A stretch of 64,000 nt of DNA from Mycobacterium sp. HUMS_12744610 (GCF_041206865.1 NZ_JBGEDP010000001.1:1-64000), one strand, 5' to 3'; shown: positions 15,704-26,236, counted from the first letter of the stretch. Notes: a model not told the origin generated them from the letters alone. Made by a program: numbers and translations.

Positions 15704-15760
15704 CGAACGTGAACGTGTTGAGGAAAAACCGAGGGCGTTTTCGCAGTGGTTTCACGTTCG
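15704..15760. terminator. Large inverted repeat between convergent ppiA and Rv0010c-like gene
   Basis: Perfect 10-bp arms CGAACGTGAA (15704-15713) and TTCACGTTCG (15751-15760), with a nested AAAAC...GTTTT pair inside (about 15725-15742). The position between converging genes suits a bidirectional terminator, or a dispersed palindromic repeat. There is no U tract directly after the outer stem. Confidence 0.45.
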
Positions 15761-15775
15761 ATGGCGCTGCCGCGC

Positions 15776-16201
15776 TCAGCGCCGCTTGCGGCCGGCGTAA
15801 CCGGCTGCCGTGAGCGCGTCGAGCACGTCCAGCGGGTTGGTTCCGAGGTCCCAACGGGAAAGCATCACCATGCCGCCGTCGACCGTTTCGATCTCGAGTA
15901 GCCGGACGGTGCGCCCGTAACGGCGGAACTCGGCGATGCGGATGACCTTGATGTCTGAGGTTTGCATTACCTGCGTTCGGAACCAGCCTCGCAGCGCGAG
16001 GCCGTCGGAGGTGATTGCCAGCTTCGGACGCGCGCGCCACGTCAGTGCCGCAAACAACGCCAGGCCCGCCGCGGCAATCCCGGTCATAACGCGCCCCGGC
16101 ACGTCTGTGACCATGGTCACACTTGCGATAGCCATGAAAACGCCGGCGAGGCCACAACCTGCGATTCCAGCCGTACGCGGCGCCCATTGTGTTTGCTGCA
16201 T
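15776..16201 (-). CDS. PH-domain-like membrane protein (Rv0010c-like)
   Basis: A 141-aa protein with two N-terminal transmembrane helices (about 11-30 and 38-55) followed by a small cytoplasmic domain of bacterial PH type (RPKLAITSDGLALRGWF ... LSRWDLGTNPLDVLDALTAAG). The ATG at 16201 (MQQTQWAPRT) matches the M. tuberculosis start; an upstream in-frame start exists but is less likely. Function is unknown; such domains often sit in membrane proteins of unknown role. It converges on ppiA and is followed upstream by crgA in the same orientation. Confidence 0.85.
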   Translation of the reverse strand: MQQTQWAPRTAGIAGCGLAGVFMAIASVTMVTDVPGRVMTGIAAAGLALFAALTWRARPKLAITSDGLALRGWFRTQVMQTSDIKVIRIAEFRRYGRTVRLLEIETVDGGMVMLSRWDLGTNPLDVLDALTAAGYAGRKRR

Positions 16202-16236
16202 GCAGTTTTCAACCCCTCCCACCACTGGCTATGCAG

Positions 16237-16245
16237 TTATCCACA
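16237..16245 (+). promoter_or_regulatory. Isolated perfect DnaA box (TTATCCACA)
   Basis: TTATCCACA is the canonical bacterial DnaA-box sequence. It lies in the 155-bp gap between crgA and the Rv0010c-like gene, about 15 kb from oriC. Chance occurrence is possible, but an AT-containing match in this GC-rich DNA is uncommon. Confidence 0.4.
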
Positions 16246-16356
16246 AGCGCTATCAACAGTGGGGATGAATCACACGCGTGTCATTGGGTGGTCGCGACGT
16301 TGCTGACGCGGCGGCGAATCGAGCCCCGTTTGAATTCATTGCCCGCCAGGCCCCGC

Positions 16357-16638
16357 TCAGTGCCAGCGCATCGTGAGCAACAAACCCGTGATCATGAAAG
16401 CGAACGCGATGGCATAGTTCCAGGGGCCCAGTTGCGCCATCCAGTTGAGCGCCGTGGGTGCCTGGCTACCGACCGCGGCCAACTGGAACACCATCAGCCA
16501 GACGAGCCCGATCAGCATCAGCCCGACGAACAGCGCGACGAACCACACACTCGACGGCCCGACTTTCACCTTCACCGGGGTGCGGCTGACGGCGCCGACG
16601 GTGAAGTCGTTCTTCTTGCGGACCTTCGACTTGGGCAT
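16357..16638 (-). CDS. crgA: Cell division protein CrgA
   Basis: A 93-aa inner-membrane protein of the actinobacterial divisome that binds FtsZ, FtsQ, FtsI and Wag31 and affects septal peptidoglycan synthesis (known from M. tuberculosis Rv0011c). The sequence starts [20 protein letters not shown] and contains two transmembrane helices (about 30-52 and 67-87), ending GLLLTMRWH; length is identical to the M. tuberculosis protein. The start is unambiguous. It is divergent from the DUF881 gene across 137 bp. Confidence 0.97.
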   Translation of the reverse strand: MPKSKVRKKNDFTVGAVSRTPVKVKVGPSSVWFVALFVGLMLIGLVWLMVFQLAAVGSQAPTALNWMAQLGPWNYAIAFAFMITGLLLTMRWH

Positions 16639-16775
16639 GGGTACCTCGCGGATATGTGGGGTTACCTGGACGACACGGTGAGGGCAACGGGGTGCAACGA
16701 TAACGAGGGGGTTGCACACCCAGTTTGGATACGAGACTAACTCACCTGGCAGGTCGACCGGGAAATGGAGAAACG

Positions 16776-17540
16776 ATGAGCGACACGCGCCGCTCGCCGT
16801 GGCGGTTCGGCGTTCCGCTGGTCTGCCTGTCGGCCGGTGTGCTCCTGGCGGCCACGCACGGGGTCTCGGGCGGCGCCGAGATCCGCCGTAGCGACGCGCC
16901 GCGGCTGGTCGACCTCGTCCGCGAAGCCCAGGCGTCGGTGAACGACCTGAACGCGCGGCGGGAAGCGCTGTCGAACGCCGTCGACGCAGCCCGCGAGCGG
17001 TCACCGGATGCCGCACTGGCCGACCTGCTGCGCCAGTCCGCCCGACTGGCCGGCGAGGCGGGCATGGATCCGGTGCACGGCCCGGGGCTGGTGGTGACCC
17101 TCGACGACGCCCAGCGCGACGCCAACGGCCGCTTCCCACGCGACGCCTCCCCCGACGACCTGGTGGTGCACCAGCAGGACATCGAAGCCGTCCTCAACGC
17201 GTTGTGGAGCGCAGGCGCCGAGGCGATCCAGATGCAGGACCAGCGAATCATCGTGACGGCGGTGCCACGCTGCGTCGGCAACACCCTGCTGCTCAACGGG
17301 CGCACCTACAGCCCGCCCTACACCGTCACCGCGATCGGCGATCCCACCGCCATGCAAGCCGCCCTTGCCGCCGCTCCCCTGGTGACCCTCTACAGGCAAT
17401 ACGTGGTCCGGTTCGGCCTGGGTTACCACGAACAGGTCGAGTCCGACGTGCGGATCGTCGGCCACACCGGGCCGCTGCGGATGCATTACGCGCAGCCCCT
17501 GCCGCCGGCGACCAGCGCCCCCGGTGGGCGCGGGCGGTAG
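16776..17540 (+). CDS. DUF881 family membrane-anchored protein (Rv0012-like)
   Basis: A 254-aa protein with an N-terminal transmembrane anchor (about residues 8-28), a coiled-coil segment (about 45-75: [20 protein letters not shown]) and an extracytoplasmic DUF881 domain with conserved [32 protein letters not shown] and a cysteine in [16 protein letters not shown]881 proteins often neighbour division genes; the role is unknown. ATG at 16776 has GGAG seven bases upstream; a TTG at 16725 would give 17 more residues resembling the annotated M. tuberculosis start. trpG follows after nine bases. Confidence 0.88.
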   Translation: MSDTRRSPWRFGVPLVCLSAGVLLAATHGVSGGAEIRRSDAPRLVDLVREAQASVNDLNARREALSNAVDAARERSPDAALADLLRQSARLAGEAGMDPVHGPGLVVTLDDAQRDANGRFPRDASPDDLVVHQQDIEAVLNALWSAGAEAIQMQDQRIIVTAVPRCVGNTLLLNGRTYSPPYTVTAIGDPTAMQAALAAAPLVTLYRQYVVRFGLGYHEQVESDVRIVGHTGPLRMHYAQPLPPATSAPGGRGR

Positions 17541-17549
17541 CCTGTCAGG

Positions 17550-18236
17550 ATGCGGATCCTGGTTGTCGACAACTACGACAGCTTCGTGTTCAACCTCGTG
17601 CAGTACCTGGGCCAGCTCGGCGTCCAGGCCGAGGTATGGCGCAACGACGACGCCCGGCTCGCCGATGAGCCGGCCATCACCGCGAAATTCGCCGGTGTGC
17701 TGCTGAGCCCCGGACCGGGCACGCCGGAACGCGCGGGCGCGTCGATAAGCCTCGTCCGGGCGTGTGCTGCGGCGCGGACGCCGCTGCTGGGGGTCTGCCT
17801 GGGCCACCAGGCCATCGGCGTCGCATTCGGTGCCCGGGTGGACCGTGCACCCGAGTTGCTGCACGGCAAAACCAGCAGCGTTTTCCACACCAATGTGGGT
17901 GTGCTGCAAGGCCTTCCGGATCCGTTCACCGCCACCCGCTACCACTCGCTGACGATCCTGCCGGAGACCCTGCCGTCGGTGCTGGAGGTGACGGCCCGTA
18001 CCCGCAGTGGTGTGGTCATGGCGGTGCGCCACAGCGAGTTGCCGATTCACGGCGTCCAGTTCCATCCGGAGTCGATCCTGACCGAGGGCGGGCACCGGAT
18101 GCTGGGAAACTGGCTCGCCGACTGTGGATGGGCACGCGACGACACGCTGGTCCGCCGGCTGGAGAACGAGGTCCGCGCCGCGGTGCGGCCGCATCTGCCC
18201 CCGGATCCGGTGGCTACTGACCGAACTTCAGCGTGA
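17550..18236 (+). CDS. trpG: Glutamine amidotransferase of anthranilate/aminodeoxychorismate synthase
   Basis: A 228-aa class I glutamine amidotransferase that hydrolyses glutamine and passes ammonia to TrpE or PabB. The catalytic triad is visible: Cys83 in GVCLGHQAIG, His172 and Glu174 in HGVQFHPES; the oxyanion motif SPGPGTPE is at 53-60. It may serve tryptophan and folate synthesis, since no dedicated trpE or pabB is adjacent. Its 3' end overlaps the convergent pknB gene by 23 bases. Confidence 0.93.
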   Translation: MRILVVDNYDSFVFNLVQYLGQLGVQAEVWRNDDARLADEPAITAKFAGVLLSPGPGTPERAGASISLVRACAAARTPLLGVCLGHQAIGVAFGARVDRAPELLHGKTSSVFHTNVGVLQGLPDPFTATRYHSLTILPETLPSVLEVTARTRSGVVMAVRHSELPIHGVQFHPESILTEGGHRMLGNWLADCGWARDDTLVRRLENEVRAAVRPHLPPDPVATDRTSA

Positions 18237-20100
18237 TGATGCCGTCGCGGTTGACCCCGGCCCCGGCGGGCGGGTTCTGATACACCACCTTGTTGTGCAT
18301 GGAACCGCCGGCGTCGACGTCGGGGCCCTTGTCCAGCACCCCGGTCCAGCCCAGCGCGCGTAACCGCGGTTCGGCGTCGGTCCAGAACATGTTGGTCACG
18401 TCGGGCATCACGAACTGGTTGCCCTTGGAGACCTGCAGCTCGATGACCGAGTCGACCGGGACCGCGGTGCCCTTGGGCGGGTTGGTGCCGACCACCTCGC
18501 CGGCTGGCCTTGGACTGTCCACGTCGGCCTGACTGAACTTGGTGAAGCCGTACACGGTGAGGTTCTTCTGCGCGACGTCGACGGTCTGGCCCGCCACGTC
18601 GGGGACCTGCTTGGTCTCCGGGCCGGAGCCGACGATGACGGTGATGACGTTGGTGATCGCCGAGGTCTGGTTGGCCGGCGGGTTGGTCCCGATGACCTTG
18701 CCCATCAGGTCCGGGGTGGACGGCGAACTGGCCTGCTTGAACTTGGTGAACCCGGCGGCTTTGAGCTTCTTGACCGCCTCGCCGTAGCTCAGCGAGGAGA
18801 CGTCGGGCATCTCACGCTGCTCGGGCCCCGTGGATACGTTGATGGTGATCTCGTCACCGGCACTCACCGACGCGTTGGCGTCGGGGTCGGTGTCGATGAC
18901 GTGGTCCGGTGGGATCGTCGAGTCCGGCTTCTGCAAGGTGCGCGTCTTGAAGCCGCGGTTCTGCAGTACCGCGATCGCGTCGGCGGAAACCTGGCCGCGC
19001 ACGTCGGGCACCTGGACGTCGCGGGTGCCGCCGCCGAACGTGTTGAAGGCGATGACGACGACTATCGTCAGCACTGCGAGCACGGCCACCGCGACGACCC
19101 AGCGGGCGACCGAACCGCCGAGCCGCTCGTCGTCGGTGTCGGCGCCGCCCAGTGCCTGGCGGGGCAGCGGGTGGGTGCGGGGGTGGCCGCCGTGTCCGCC
19201 CGAGTGCGTGAGCAGCGACGTGCGCTCGGCGTCGGTGAGCACCTTGGGCGCCTCCGGTGGCTCACCGTTGTGCACCCGCACCAGATCGGCGCGCATCTCG
19301 GCCGCGGTCTGGTAGCGGTTTTCCGGGTTTTTGGCCAGCGCTTTGAGGACGACGGCGTCGAGGTCGGCGGAGATCCCCTCATGCCGATGCGACGGGGGAA
19401 TCGGATCTTCCCGCACATGCTGATAGGCCACCGCGACCGGGGAGTCGCCGGTGAACGGCGGCTCGCCGGTGAGGATCTCGTACAGCACGCAGCCGAGCGA
19501 ATAGACATCGGATCGCGCGTCCACGGAATCGCCGCGGGCCTGCTCGGGCGACAGGTACTGGGCGGTCCCGATCACGGCTGCGGTCTGGGTGACGCTGTTG
19601 CCGCTGTCGGCGATCGCGCGCGCGATGCCGAAGTCCATCACCTTGACGGCGTTGGTGGTGCTGATCATGATGTTGGCCGGCTTGACGTCGCGGTGGATGA
19701 TGCCGTTCTGGTGACTGAAGTTCAGCGCCTGGCAGGCGTCGGCGATGATCTCGATGGCGCGCCGCGGGGGCAGCGGTCCCTCGGTGTGCACGATGTCGCG
19801 CAGGGTGACGCCGTCGACGTACTCCATCACGATGTAGGGCAGCGGGCCGGCGGTGGTCTCGGCCTCGCCGGTGTCGTACACGGCGACGATGGACGGGTGG
19901 TTCAGCGCCGCGGCGTTCTGGGCCTCCCGCCGGAAGCGCAGGTAGAAGCTGGGGTCACGGGCCAGATCGGCGCGCAGCACCTTGACCGCGACGTCGCGGT
20001 GCAACCTGACGTCGCGCGCCAGGTGAACTTCCGACATGCCCCCGAAGCCGAGGATCTCGCCCAGCTCGTAGCGGTCGGACAGATGCTGCGGGGTGGTCAT
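18214..20100 (-). CDS. pknB: Transmembrane Ser/Thr protein kinase PknB
   Basis: A 628-aa receptor kinase that senses muropeptides/lipid II and controls cell-wall synthesis and growth. Kinase domain 1-275: glycine loop GFGGMSEV, Lys40, Glu59, HRDVKPAN (Asp138), DFG (156-158) and activation-loop Thr171 and Thr173, all as in M. tuberculosis PknB. A juxtamembrane region is followed by one transmembrane helix ([20 protein letters not shown]) and four extracellular PASTA repeats beginning [24 protein letters not shown] and FVMPDVTN. The ATG overlaps the pknA stop by four bases. It is the last gene of the fhaA-to-pknB operon. Confidence 0.98.
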   Translation of the reverse strand: MTTPQHLSDRYELGEILGFGGMSEVHLARDVRLHRDVAVKVLRADLARDPSFYLRFRREAQNAAALNHPSIVAVYDTGEAETTAGPLPYIVMEYVDGVTLRDIVHTEGPLPPRRAIEIIADACQALNFSHQNGIIHRDVKPANIMISTTNAVKVMDFGIARAIADSGNSVTQTAAVIGTAQYLSPEQARGDSVDARSDVYSLGCVLYEILTGEPPFTGDSPVAVAYQHVREDPIPPSHRHEGISADLDAVVLKALAKNPENRYQTAAEMRADLVRVHNGEPPEAPKVLTDAERTSLLTHSGGHGGHPRTHPLPRQALGGADTDDERLGGSVARWVVAVAVLAVLTIVVVIAFNTFGGGTRDVQVPDVRGQVSADAIAVLQNRGFKTRTLQKPDSTIPPDHVIDTDPDANASVSAGDEITINVSTGPEQREMPDVSSLSYGEAVKKLKAAGFTKFKQASSPSTPDLMGKVIGTNPPANQTSAITNVITVIVGSGPETKQVPDVAGQTVDVAQKNLTVYGFTKFSQADVDSPRPAGEVVGTNPPKGTAVPVDSVIELQVSKGNQFVMPDVTNMFWTDAEPRLRALGWTGVLDKGPDVDAGGSMHNKVVYQNPPAGAGVNRDGIITLKFGQ

Positions 20101-21386
20101 CGCGGTATCTCGTGCCGGGCCGGCAGCGCGACCGGGGTCGGCGGGAGGCCCCGAACGGTGAACCGCGGGGGGCCCAGGCCGGACGGGGTCTTGCTCGGCG
20201 ATGACGCGCCCGAGGATCCCGAGGAGGAGGGCGGGCCGCCGGTCTCGGTGACCGTCGGGGGCGGCGTCGGCTGTTGCTGGGCGTCGCCGCGGGAGTTGAT
20301 CACGATCAGCACCGCGATGATGATCGCCAACGCCCCGAGCACGCCCGCGGCCCACAGCAGCGCGCGCTGGCCCGACGAGAACGTGCGCCGCGCCGGGGGT
20401 GGCCGATGCCCGCCGGTGGTCGGCCGGGACCGGCGCGCCGCCGGGCTGCGCCCACTCGAGGCGCCCGCGACCCGGGTCGGGGCGCCTGCGGACGGGATGG
20501 CCGCCGGCGAGGCGCGCCCGGGCGGCGGCGACTGGCTGGGCCTCGGCGGACGGCGGCCGGCGCGCACCGCGGCGACCGCGTCGGCGAACGGTCCCCCGCT
20601 GCGATAACGCATCCCCGGGTTCTTGACCAGGGTGATCTCGATCAGCTCGCGGACGTTGGGCGGCAACTCGGCGGGCAGCGGCGGCGGGGGTTCCTTGATG
20701 TGCTTCATCGCCACCGTCAGCGCGCCGTCGCCGGTGAACGGCCGCTTGCCGGAAACGACTTCGTAGCCGACCACGCCGAGGGAGTAGACGTCACTGGCCG
20801 GGGTCGCGTCGTGGCCCAGCGCCTGTTCGGGCGCGATGTACTGGGCGGTACCCATCACCATCCCGGTCTGGGTCACCGGTGCGGCGTCGACGGCCTTGGC
20901 GATACCGAAGTCGGTGATCTTGACCTGGCCGGTGGGGGTGATCAGGATGTTGCCCGGTTTGACGTCGCGGTGGACCAGTCCGGCGGCGTGGGCGACCTGC
21001 AGGGCCCGGCCGGTCTGCTCGAGCATGTCCAGGGCGTGCCGCAGCGACAGCCTGCCGGTGCGCTTGAGCACCGAGTTCAACGGCTCGCCGTTGACCAGCT
21101 CCATGACCAGATAGGCGGTGCGCCCCTCCCCGTCCAGCTGACTCTCGCCGTAGTCGTGGACGGCGGCGATACCCGGGTGGTTGAGCATCGCGGTGGTGCG
21201 CGCCTCGGCGCGGAAGCGCTCGATGAACTCGGGGTCCTGGGAGAACTCCTGTTTGAGCACCTTGACCGCCACACGCCGACCCAGCCTGCTGTCGACGGCC
21301 TCCCAGACCTGACCCATGCCGCCGGTGGCGATCAGGCGTTGCAGGCGGTACCGGCCGGACAGCGTCACACCTACTCGCGGGCTCAT
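20097..21386 (-). CDS. pknA: Transmembrane Ser/Thr protein kinase PknA
   Basis: A 429-aa receptor kinase regulating cell shape and division together with PknB. The kinase domain has TGGMGQV loop, Lys42, HRDVKPGN (Asp141), DFGIAK and an activation loop rich in Thr. A long Pro/Ser/Arg-rich juxtamembrane segment (about 270-340) leads to one transmembrane helix ([20 protein letters not shown]) and a short Ser/Pro-rich extracellular tail without PASTA repeats. The ATG at 21386 matches M. tuberculosis (431 aa). Both ends overlap neighbours by four bases, implying coupled translation. Confidence 0.97.
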   Translation of the reverse strand: MSPRVGVTLSGRYRLQRLIATGGMGQVWEAVDSRLGRRVAVKVLKQEFSQDPEFIERFRAEARTTAMLNHPGIAAVHDYGESQLDGEGRTAYLVMELVNGEPLNSVLKRTGRLSLRHALDMLEQTGRALQVAHAAGLVHRDVKPGNILITPTGQVKITDFGIAKAVDAAPVTQTGMVMGTAQYIAPEQALGHDATPASDVYSLGVVGYEVVSGKRPFTGDGALTVAMKHIKEPPPPLPAELPPNVRELIEITLVKNPGMRYRSGGPFADAVAAVRAGRRPPRPSQSPPPGRASPAAIPSAGAPTRVAGASSGRSPAARRSRPTTGGHRPPPARRTFSSGQRALLWAAGVLGALAIIIAVLIVINSRGDAQQQPTPPPTVTETGGPPSSSGSSGASSPSKTPSGLGPPRFTVRGLPPTPVALPARHEIPR

Positions 21387-22861
21387 GGTCCCCCCTGTAG
21401 CGCGGCTTCGATCACGGCCCGCCCGATCGGCGCGGCGAGTGCACCCCCGGTCGCGGACAGGCGATCTCCGCCGTTCTCCACCACGACCGCGACGGCGACC
21501 TTCGGCGCTTGCGCGGGCGCAAACGCGATGTACCACGCGTGCGGTGGGGTGTGTCGCGGATCGGTGCCATGTTCTGCGGTACCAGTTTTCGATGCGATCT
21601 GCACGCCGGGAATGGCCCCTTTCTGCTGCGCGACCTTCTCGGCGCTGACCATCAGCTCTGTCAGCTTAGCCGCGACCTGCGGTGACACCGCGCGGCGCTG
21701 TTCGTAGGGCACGGCGGTGCTGATGTTGGACAGGTCCGGGCCCTTGAGGCTTTCGACCAGGTACGGCTGCATTGCCACCCCGTTGTTGGCGATCGTCGCG
21801 GCGACCTCGGCATTCTGCAGCGGCGTGACGGCGACGTCTTTCTGTCCGATGCTCGACATCCCCAGGGCAGCGGCGTCGGGGATCACCCCGACGGTGGATT
21901 CGGCGACCTGCAGCGGGATGACGGGCGGGGCGCTGTCCAGCCCGAACGAATGCGCCGTGCCGCGCAGCGCCTCCGTACCGGTCATGAGCCCCAGCTGGAC
22001 GAATGCGGTGTTGCACGATTTGGCGAACGCCTCGGCGAGCGACACCGTCGGTTCGGGTCCGCATGGCCCCCCACCGTAGTTCTCCAAGGTGGCGCTACTG
22101 CCGGGCAGCGGGATCGAGGGCGCCGCGGTCAACTGCTCGCCGACCGTGGCGCCGGCCTCCAGCGCGGCCGCGGTGGTGATCACCTTGAACGTGGAGCCGG
22201 GCGGATAGGTCTCGGAGATGGCGCGGTTGGCCAGCGGATCGGCCGGGTCGTCGCGGAGCCGCTGCCACGCCTGCGCCTGCAGTTGGGGATCGTGCGAGGA
22301 CAGGAGGTTGGGGTCATACGACGGCGACGACACCATGGCCAGAATCTTGCCGGTGGACGGCTCGATGGCGACGATGGCGCCTTTGCACGGCGGCCCCCCG
22401 CAGCCCTGCTGCATCGCGTCCCAGCCGGCCTGCTGGACCCGCGGGTTGATCGTGGTGTCGACGTTGCCGCCGCGCGGATCGCGGCCGGTGAGGAAGTCGG
22501 CTAGCCGCCGTCCGAAGAGCCGCGCGTCCGAGCCGTTGAGCACCGGGTCCTCGGCGCGTTCGAGCCCCGAGCTGGAATAGCGCAGCGAGTAGAAGCCGGT
22601 GACCGGCGCGTACACGTCCGGGTTCGGATACACCCGCAGGAACCGGTACCGGCTGTCGGTGGCGACCGAATAGGCCAGCAACTGGCCGCCGGCGACGATC
22701 TGGCCGCGTTGACGCGAGTACTCGTCGAGCAGGATCCGCTGGTTGCGCGGGTCGGCCCGCAGCCCGTCGGCGGCGAAGACCTGCGTCATCGTGGCGTTGA
22801 GCAAAAGCAACACCATCAACGCCATCACGGTGACCGAGATGCGGCGGAGGGAGGTGTTCAT
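21383..22861 (-). CDS. pbpA: Penicillin-binding protein PbpA (class B transpeptidase)
   Basis: A 492-aa D,D-transpeptidase that cross-links peptidoglycan in the periplasm. An N-terminal signal anchor (residues 9-30) precedes a dimerisation domain and the transpeptidase domain with SxxK at PPGSTFKV (Ser223, Lys226), SxN at KSCNTAF (282-284) and KTG in [10 protein letters not shown]. It acts with the SEDS polymerase RodA encoded just upstream; gene coupling is by a four-base overlap. Start chosen as [10 protein letters not shown], matching the 491-aa M. tuberculosis protein. Confidence 0.97.
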   Translation of the reverse strand: MNTSLRRISVTVMALMVLLLLNATMTQVFAADGLRADPRNQRILLDEYSRQRGQIVAGGQLLAYSVATDSRYRFLRVYPNPDVYAPVTGFYSLRYSSSGLERAEDPVLNGSDARLFGRRLADFLTGRDPRGGNVDTTINPRVQQAGWDAMQQGCGGPPCKGAIVAIEPSTGKILAMVSSPSYDPNLLSSHDPQLQAQAWQRLRDDPADPLANRAISETYPPGSTFKVITTAAALEAGATVGEQLTAAPSIPLPGSSATLENYGGGPCGPEPTVSLAEAFAKSCNTAFVQLGLMTGTEALRGTAHSFGLDSAPPVIPLQVAESTVGVIPDAAALGMSSIGQKDVAVTPLQNAEVAATIANNGVAMQPYLVESLKGPDLSNISTAVPYEQRRAVSPQVAAKLTELMVSAEKVAQQKGAIPGVQIASKTGTAEHGTDPRHTPPHAWYIAFAPAQAPKVAVAVVVENGGDRLSATGGALAAPIGRAVIEAALQGGP

Positions 22862-24267
22862 ACCCGCTGTATCACCTCGGTGCCGGCGGCCTCGATGGAC
22901 GACGTGTTGCGCGAGCGGGTCCGCAGCGGGCGCCGCGCGCTGTGCGAGATCCGCGCCAGGATGGCCAGCAGCACATAGTTGGCCAGCAGCGACGACCCGC
23001 CGTAGGACATCCACGGTGTGGTCAGCCCGGTGAGCGGGATCAGCTGCGTCACCCCGCCGACGACGATGAACAGCTGGACCGCCAGCGCCGACGCCAGACC
23101 GGCGGCCAGCAGCTTGCCGAAGCTGTCGCGGGTGGCGATCGCGGTGCGCAGGCCGCGGACGATGACGATGGTGTATAGCAGCAGGATGCTGGCCAGCCCG
23201 ACCAGCCCGAGCTCTTCCCCGAAGGCCGCGATGATGAAGTCGGTCGCCGCGGCGGGCACGGTGTCGGGCTGGCCGTTGCCCAGGCCCGTGCCGAAGATGC
23301 CGCCGGTGGCGAAGCTGAACAGCGACTGCACGATCTGGTAGCCGCTGCCGTCGGGATCGGCGAACGGATCCCACCACGTCTGCACGCGAACCCGGACGTG
23401 CGCGAAGGCGAAGTACGCCGCGACACTCCCCGCGGCGAACAGCACCAGGCCGATGACCACCCAGCTGAATCGCTGTGTGGCCAGGTACACCACGACCAGG
23501 AAGGACGCATAGAGCAACAGCGAGGTGCCCAGGTCCTTTTCGAGGACCATCACCCCGATCGAGGTCACCCAGGCCGCCAGCAGCGGCGCAAGGTCGCGTG
23601 GGCGGGGCAGCGTCATGCCCATGACGTGCTTGCCGACGCTGGTGAACAGGCCCCGCTTGGCGATCAGGACCGCCGAGAAGAAGATCAGCAGCAGGATCTT
23701 GGAGAACTCGGCAGGCTGGATCGAGAAGCCGGGCAGCCGAATCCAGATCTTGGCGCCGTTCTGTTCGGACAGCGAGGCGGGGAGCAGCGCGGGCACCGCC
23801 AAGAAGATCAGGCCCGCCAGCCCGCAGATGTAGCCGTAGCGCGCCAGCTGGCGATGGTCCTTGAGGAAGGTGACCACCAGCGCGAACGTGGCCACCCCGA
23901 CCAGGGTCCACAACATCTGCTGGGTCGCGCTGGGATGGTGGCGGCCGCTGAGTTCGTTGTCGGCGAGGTCGAGTCGGTGGATCATCACCAGGCCGAGCCC
24001 GTTGAGCAGCGCCACGATCGGCAGCAGCAGCGGGTCGGTGTAGGGGGCGAACCGCCGAACGGCCAGGTGGGCGCCGCCGAACACGGACAAAAAGACCAAC
24101 CCGTAGGTCGCGATACCCCAACGCACGCCGCGTTCCTGGTTGGCCTGCACGATGAGCAGGGCGGCGACGGTGATCAGCGCGGCGAAGCCCAGTAGCAGCA
24201 GTTCCGCGTTGCGCCGGGTCGGTAGCGGAGGCGTGACCGCGACTGGCGGCTGGAGCTGGGTGGTCAT
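22858..24267 (-). CDS. rodA: SEDS-family peptidoglycan glycosyltransferase RodA
   Basis: A 469-aa polytopic membrane protein that polymerises lipid II. About twelve hydrophobic segments are visible. SEDS landmarks include WIRLPGFSIQPAEFSK, VMVLEKDLGTSLLLY and the C-terminal TGLTTPWMSYGGSSLLAN. Length equals M. tuberculosis RodA. It lies between pstP and pbpA with four-base overlaps on both sides, so polymerase and transpeptidase are made together under the kinase/phosphatase operon. Confidence 0.97.
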   Translation of the reverse strand: MTTQLQPPVAVTPPLPTRRNAELLLLGFAALITVAALLIVQANQERGVRWGIATYGLVFLSVFGGAHLAVRRFAPYTDPLLLPIVALLNGLGLVMIHRLDLADNELSGRHHPSATQQMLWTLVGVATFALVVTFLKDHRQLARYGYICGLAGLIFLAVPALLPASLSEQNGAKIWIRLPGFSIQPAEFSKILLLIFFSAVLIAKRGLFTSVGKHVMGMTLPRPRDLAPLLAAWVTSIGVMVLEKDLGTSLLLYASFLVVVYLATQRFSWVVIGLVLFAAGSVAAYFAFAHVRVRVQTWWDPFADPDGSGYQIVQSLFSFATGGIFGTGLGNGQPDTVPAAATDFIIAAFGEELGLVGLASILLLYTIVIVRGLRTAIATRDSFGKLLAAGLASALAVQLFIVVGGVTQLIPLTGLTTPWMSYGGSSLLANYVLLAILARISHSARRPLRTRSRNTSSIEAAGTEVIQRV

Positions 24268-25772
24268 GCCACCGTCCGGCAGTCGATGCCCGGCTGAGGT
24301 GGGGGTGGAGGGAGCGCGGTCACCGTTTGTGCGGGGGGCGCCGTGGGCGACGTGGTCGCAGGCGACGCCGGCAGGGTGCCGGAGGGGGTGCTCGCGGGGG
24401 TCCGGGTGGGACTCGTGGAACGGGTTGAGGTGGTGGTCGACGAGGTCGGGGGCGCGGTCGTCGCGCCGGTGGTTGTCGTGGTCGGCGGAGAGGTGGCGCG
24501 GGGTGGCGGGCAGGGCGGCAGCAGCGAGTTGGCCGACAACTCACGCAGCTGTGCGATGGCGTCGTCGAGCGTCCCGGACGGTAGCCCGGCCTGGACCTGG
24601 GCCCGTTCGGGCGGGCGCAGATCCTGCAGCTGAATCAGGTGGCAGTCGAGGGTGCCGCGGCTCTGGCTGAAGCTGACGAGGGAAAGCTCGTTGCGGGCAT
24701 TGAGGCACCCGATCAGGTAGGGCTCGTGCAGGGAGATGCCCAGTAGCGAGCCCTGGATCCCGCGCACGATCGACACCAGGCCGTTGTCTTCGGCGACGTA
24801 GTAGTTGCTGCGGATGATTGCCCGGCCGATCGCCAGGCCGGCGAGCGCCACGAGCACCACCAGTGTGACGACGATCGCCGTCCGACGCCGCGACCAGCGC
24901 GGGCGGCTCGGCGTTTCGGCTTGCGGCGCAACACGTTTGGTGGCCTCTTTGCGCGGCCCGATGGCGGAGGCGCGGCCGGCGGAGGTGTTGGGCAGCGTCA
25001 GCTGGTCGTCTTCGCCGGACACCGCACCGGCCAGGATCGGCTGGGTCTGGCCGTAGTCGTAATCGACGACGTCGGCGACGACGACGGTGACGTTGTCGGG
25101 CCCGCCGCCGCGAAGCGCCAGCTCGATGAGGCGGTACGCGGCCTCGGCGACATCGGGGATCTGCAGCGCCTCTTGGATGGTTTCGTCGCTGACCGGGTCG
25201 GACAGGCCGTCCGAGCAGAGCAGGTAGCGGTCACCGGCGCGCGCTTCGCGCATGGTCAGGGTCGGTTCGACCTCGTGTCCGGTCAGCGCCCGCATGATCA
25301 ACGACCGCTGCGGGTGGCTGTGCGCCTCCTCCCGGGTGATGCGGCCTTCGTCGACCAGGGTCTGGACGAAGGTGTCGTCCTTGGTGATCTGGGTCAGCTC
25401 ACCGTCGCGCAACAGGTAGCCGCGCGAGTCGCCGATGTGCACAAGCCCGATGCGGTTGCCCGCGAACAGGATTGCGGTCAGCGTGGTGCCCATGCCCTCG
25501 AGTTCGGGTTCCATCTCGACCTGCGCGGCGATGGCGGCGTTGCCGGCGCGCACCGCGGCGTCGAGCTTGGCGAGCAGGTCGCCGCCGGGTTCGTCGTCGT
25601 CGAGATGGGCCAGGGCCGCGATAACCAACTGGGACGCGACCTCGCCGGCGGCGTGGCCGCCCATCCCGTCGGCCAGGGCCAGCAGCCGCGCGCCGGCGTA
25701 GACGGAGTCTTCGTTGTTCGCGCGTACCAGGCCGCGATCACTGTGGGCGGCGTATCGCAGAACCAGCGTCAC
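24264..25772 (-). CDS. pstP: PP2C-family Ser/Thr phosphatase PstP
   Basis: A 502-aa membrane phosphatase that reverses phosphorylation by PknA, PknB and other kinases. The metal-dependent PP2C domain occupies residues 1-240 with RANNEDS, LADGMGGH, HIGDSRGYL, CSDGLSD and GGGPDNVTVVV. A juxtamembrane region precedes one transmembrane helix (about 300-325) and an extracellular part that ends in a long Thr/Pro/Ser-rich tail. The GTG start overlaps the fhaB stop (GTGA); M. tuberculosis PstP has a few more N-terminal residues, which are not encoded here. Confidence 0.96.
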   Translation of the reverse strand: MTLVLRYAAHSDRGLVRANNEDSVYAGARLLALADGMGGHAAGEVASQLVIAALAHLDDDEPGGDLLAKLDAAVRAGNAAIAAQVEMEPELEGMGTTLTAILFAGNRIGLVHIGDSRGYLLRDGELTQITKDDTFVQTLVDEGRITREEAHSHPQRSLIMRALTGHEVEPTLTMREARAGDRYLLCSDGLSDPVSDETIQEALQIPDVAEAAYRLIELALRGGGPDNVTVVVADVVDYDYGQTQPILAGAVSGEDDQLTLPNTSAGRASAIGPRKEATKRVAPQAETPSRPRWSRRRTAIVVTLVVLVALAGLAIGRAIIRSNYYVAEDNGLVSIVRGIQGSLLGISLHEPYLIGCLNARNELSLVSFSQSRGTLDCHLIQLQDLRPPERAQVQAGLPSGTLDDAIAQLRELSANSLLPPCPPPRATSPPTTTTTGATTAPPTSSTTTSTRSTSPTRTPASTPSGTLPASPATTSPTAPPAQTVTALPPPPPQPGIDCRTVA

Positions 25773-26236
25773 GGGCGCAACTCGATCGCCGTTTTGCCGA
25801 TCCGGACCGGCGTTCCCATGGGTACTCGTACCGCAGTCGTCACCTTCGCCCTGTCAAGGTAAGTGCCGTTGGTCGATCCTAGATCTTCGACGTACCATTC
25901 CGTGCCGCGCTGAGAGAGCCGGGCATGCCGCGTCGAGGCGTAGTCGTCGGTCAGCACCAGAGTCGAGTCGTCGGCGCGCCCGATCAACACCGGTTGGCCG
26001 CTGAGCGTGATCCGCGCGCCGGCCAGCGCGCCTTCGGTCACCACCAGGTAGCGGGCGGTGTCCCGGCGTTGCCGCGACGGCAGCAGCGTGCCCCGCAGCG
26101 CCAGGCCGCGGCGTACCATGACAGCACCGGTCGGGGCATAGATGTCGGTCCGCAGTATGCGCAGCACGGACCAGATGAATACCCACAACAGCGTCAAAAA
26201 CCCGGCACGCGTCAGCTGCAGTACCAGTCCCTGCAT
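25769..26236 (-). CDS. fhaB: FHA-domain protein FhaB (FipA)
   Basis: A 155-aa protein with an N-terminal membrane segment (about 12-28, GFLTLLWVFIWSVLRIL) and a C-terminal FHA domain that binds phosphothreonine: RADDSTLVLTDDYASTRHARL and DLGSTNGTYLD carry the binding residues. Known to link FtsZ and FtsQ and to be a PknA target. The ATG at 26236 (MQGLVLQLTR) is chosen over a longer upstream frame because it gives the exact length of the M. tuberculosis protein. Confidence 0.95.
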   Translation of the reverse strand: MQGLVLQLTRAGFLTLLWVFIWSVLRILRTDIYAPTGAVMVRRGLALRGTLLPSRQRRDTARYLVVTEGALAGARITLSGQPVLIGRADDSTLVLTDDYASTRHARLSQRGTEWYVEDLGSTNGTYLDRAKVTTAVRVPMGTPVRIGKTAIELRP

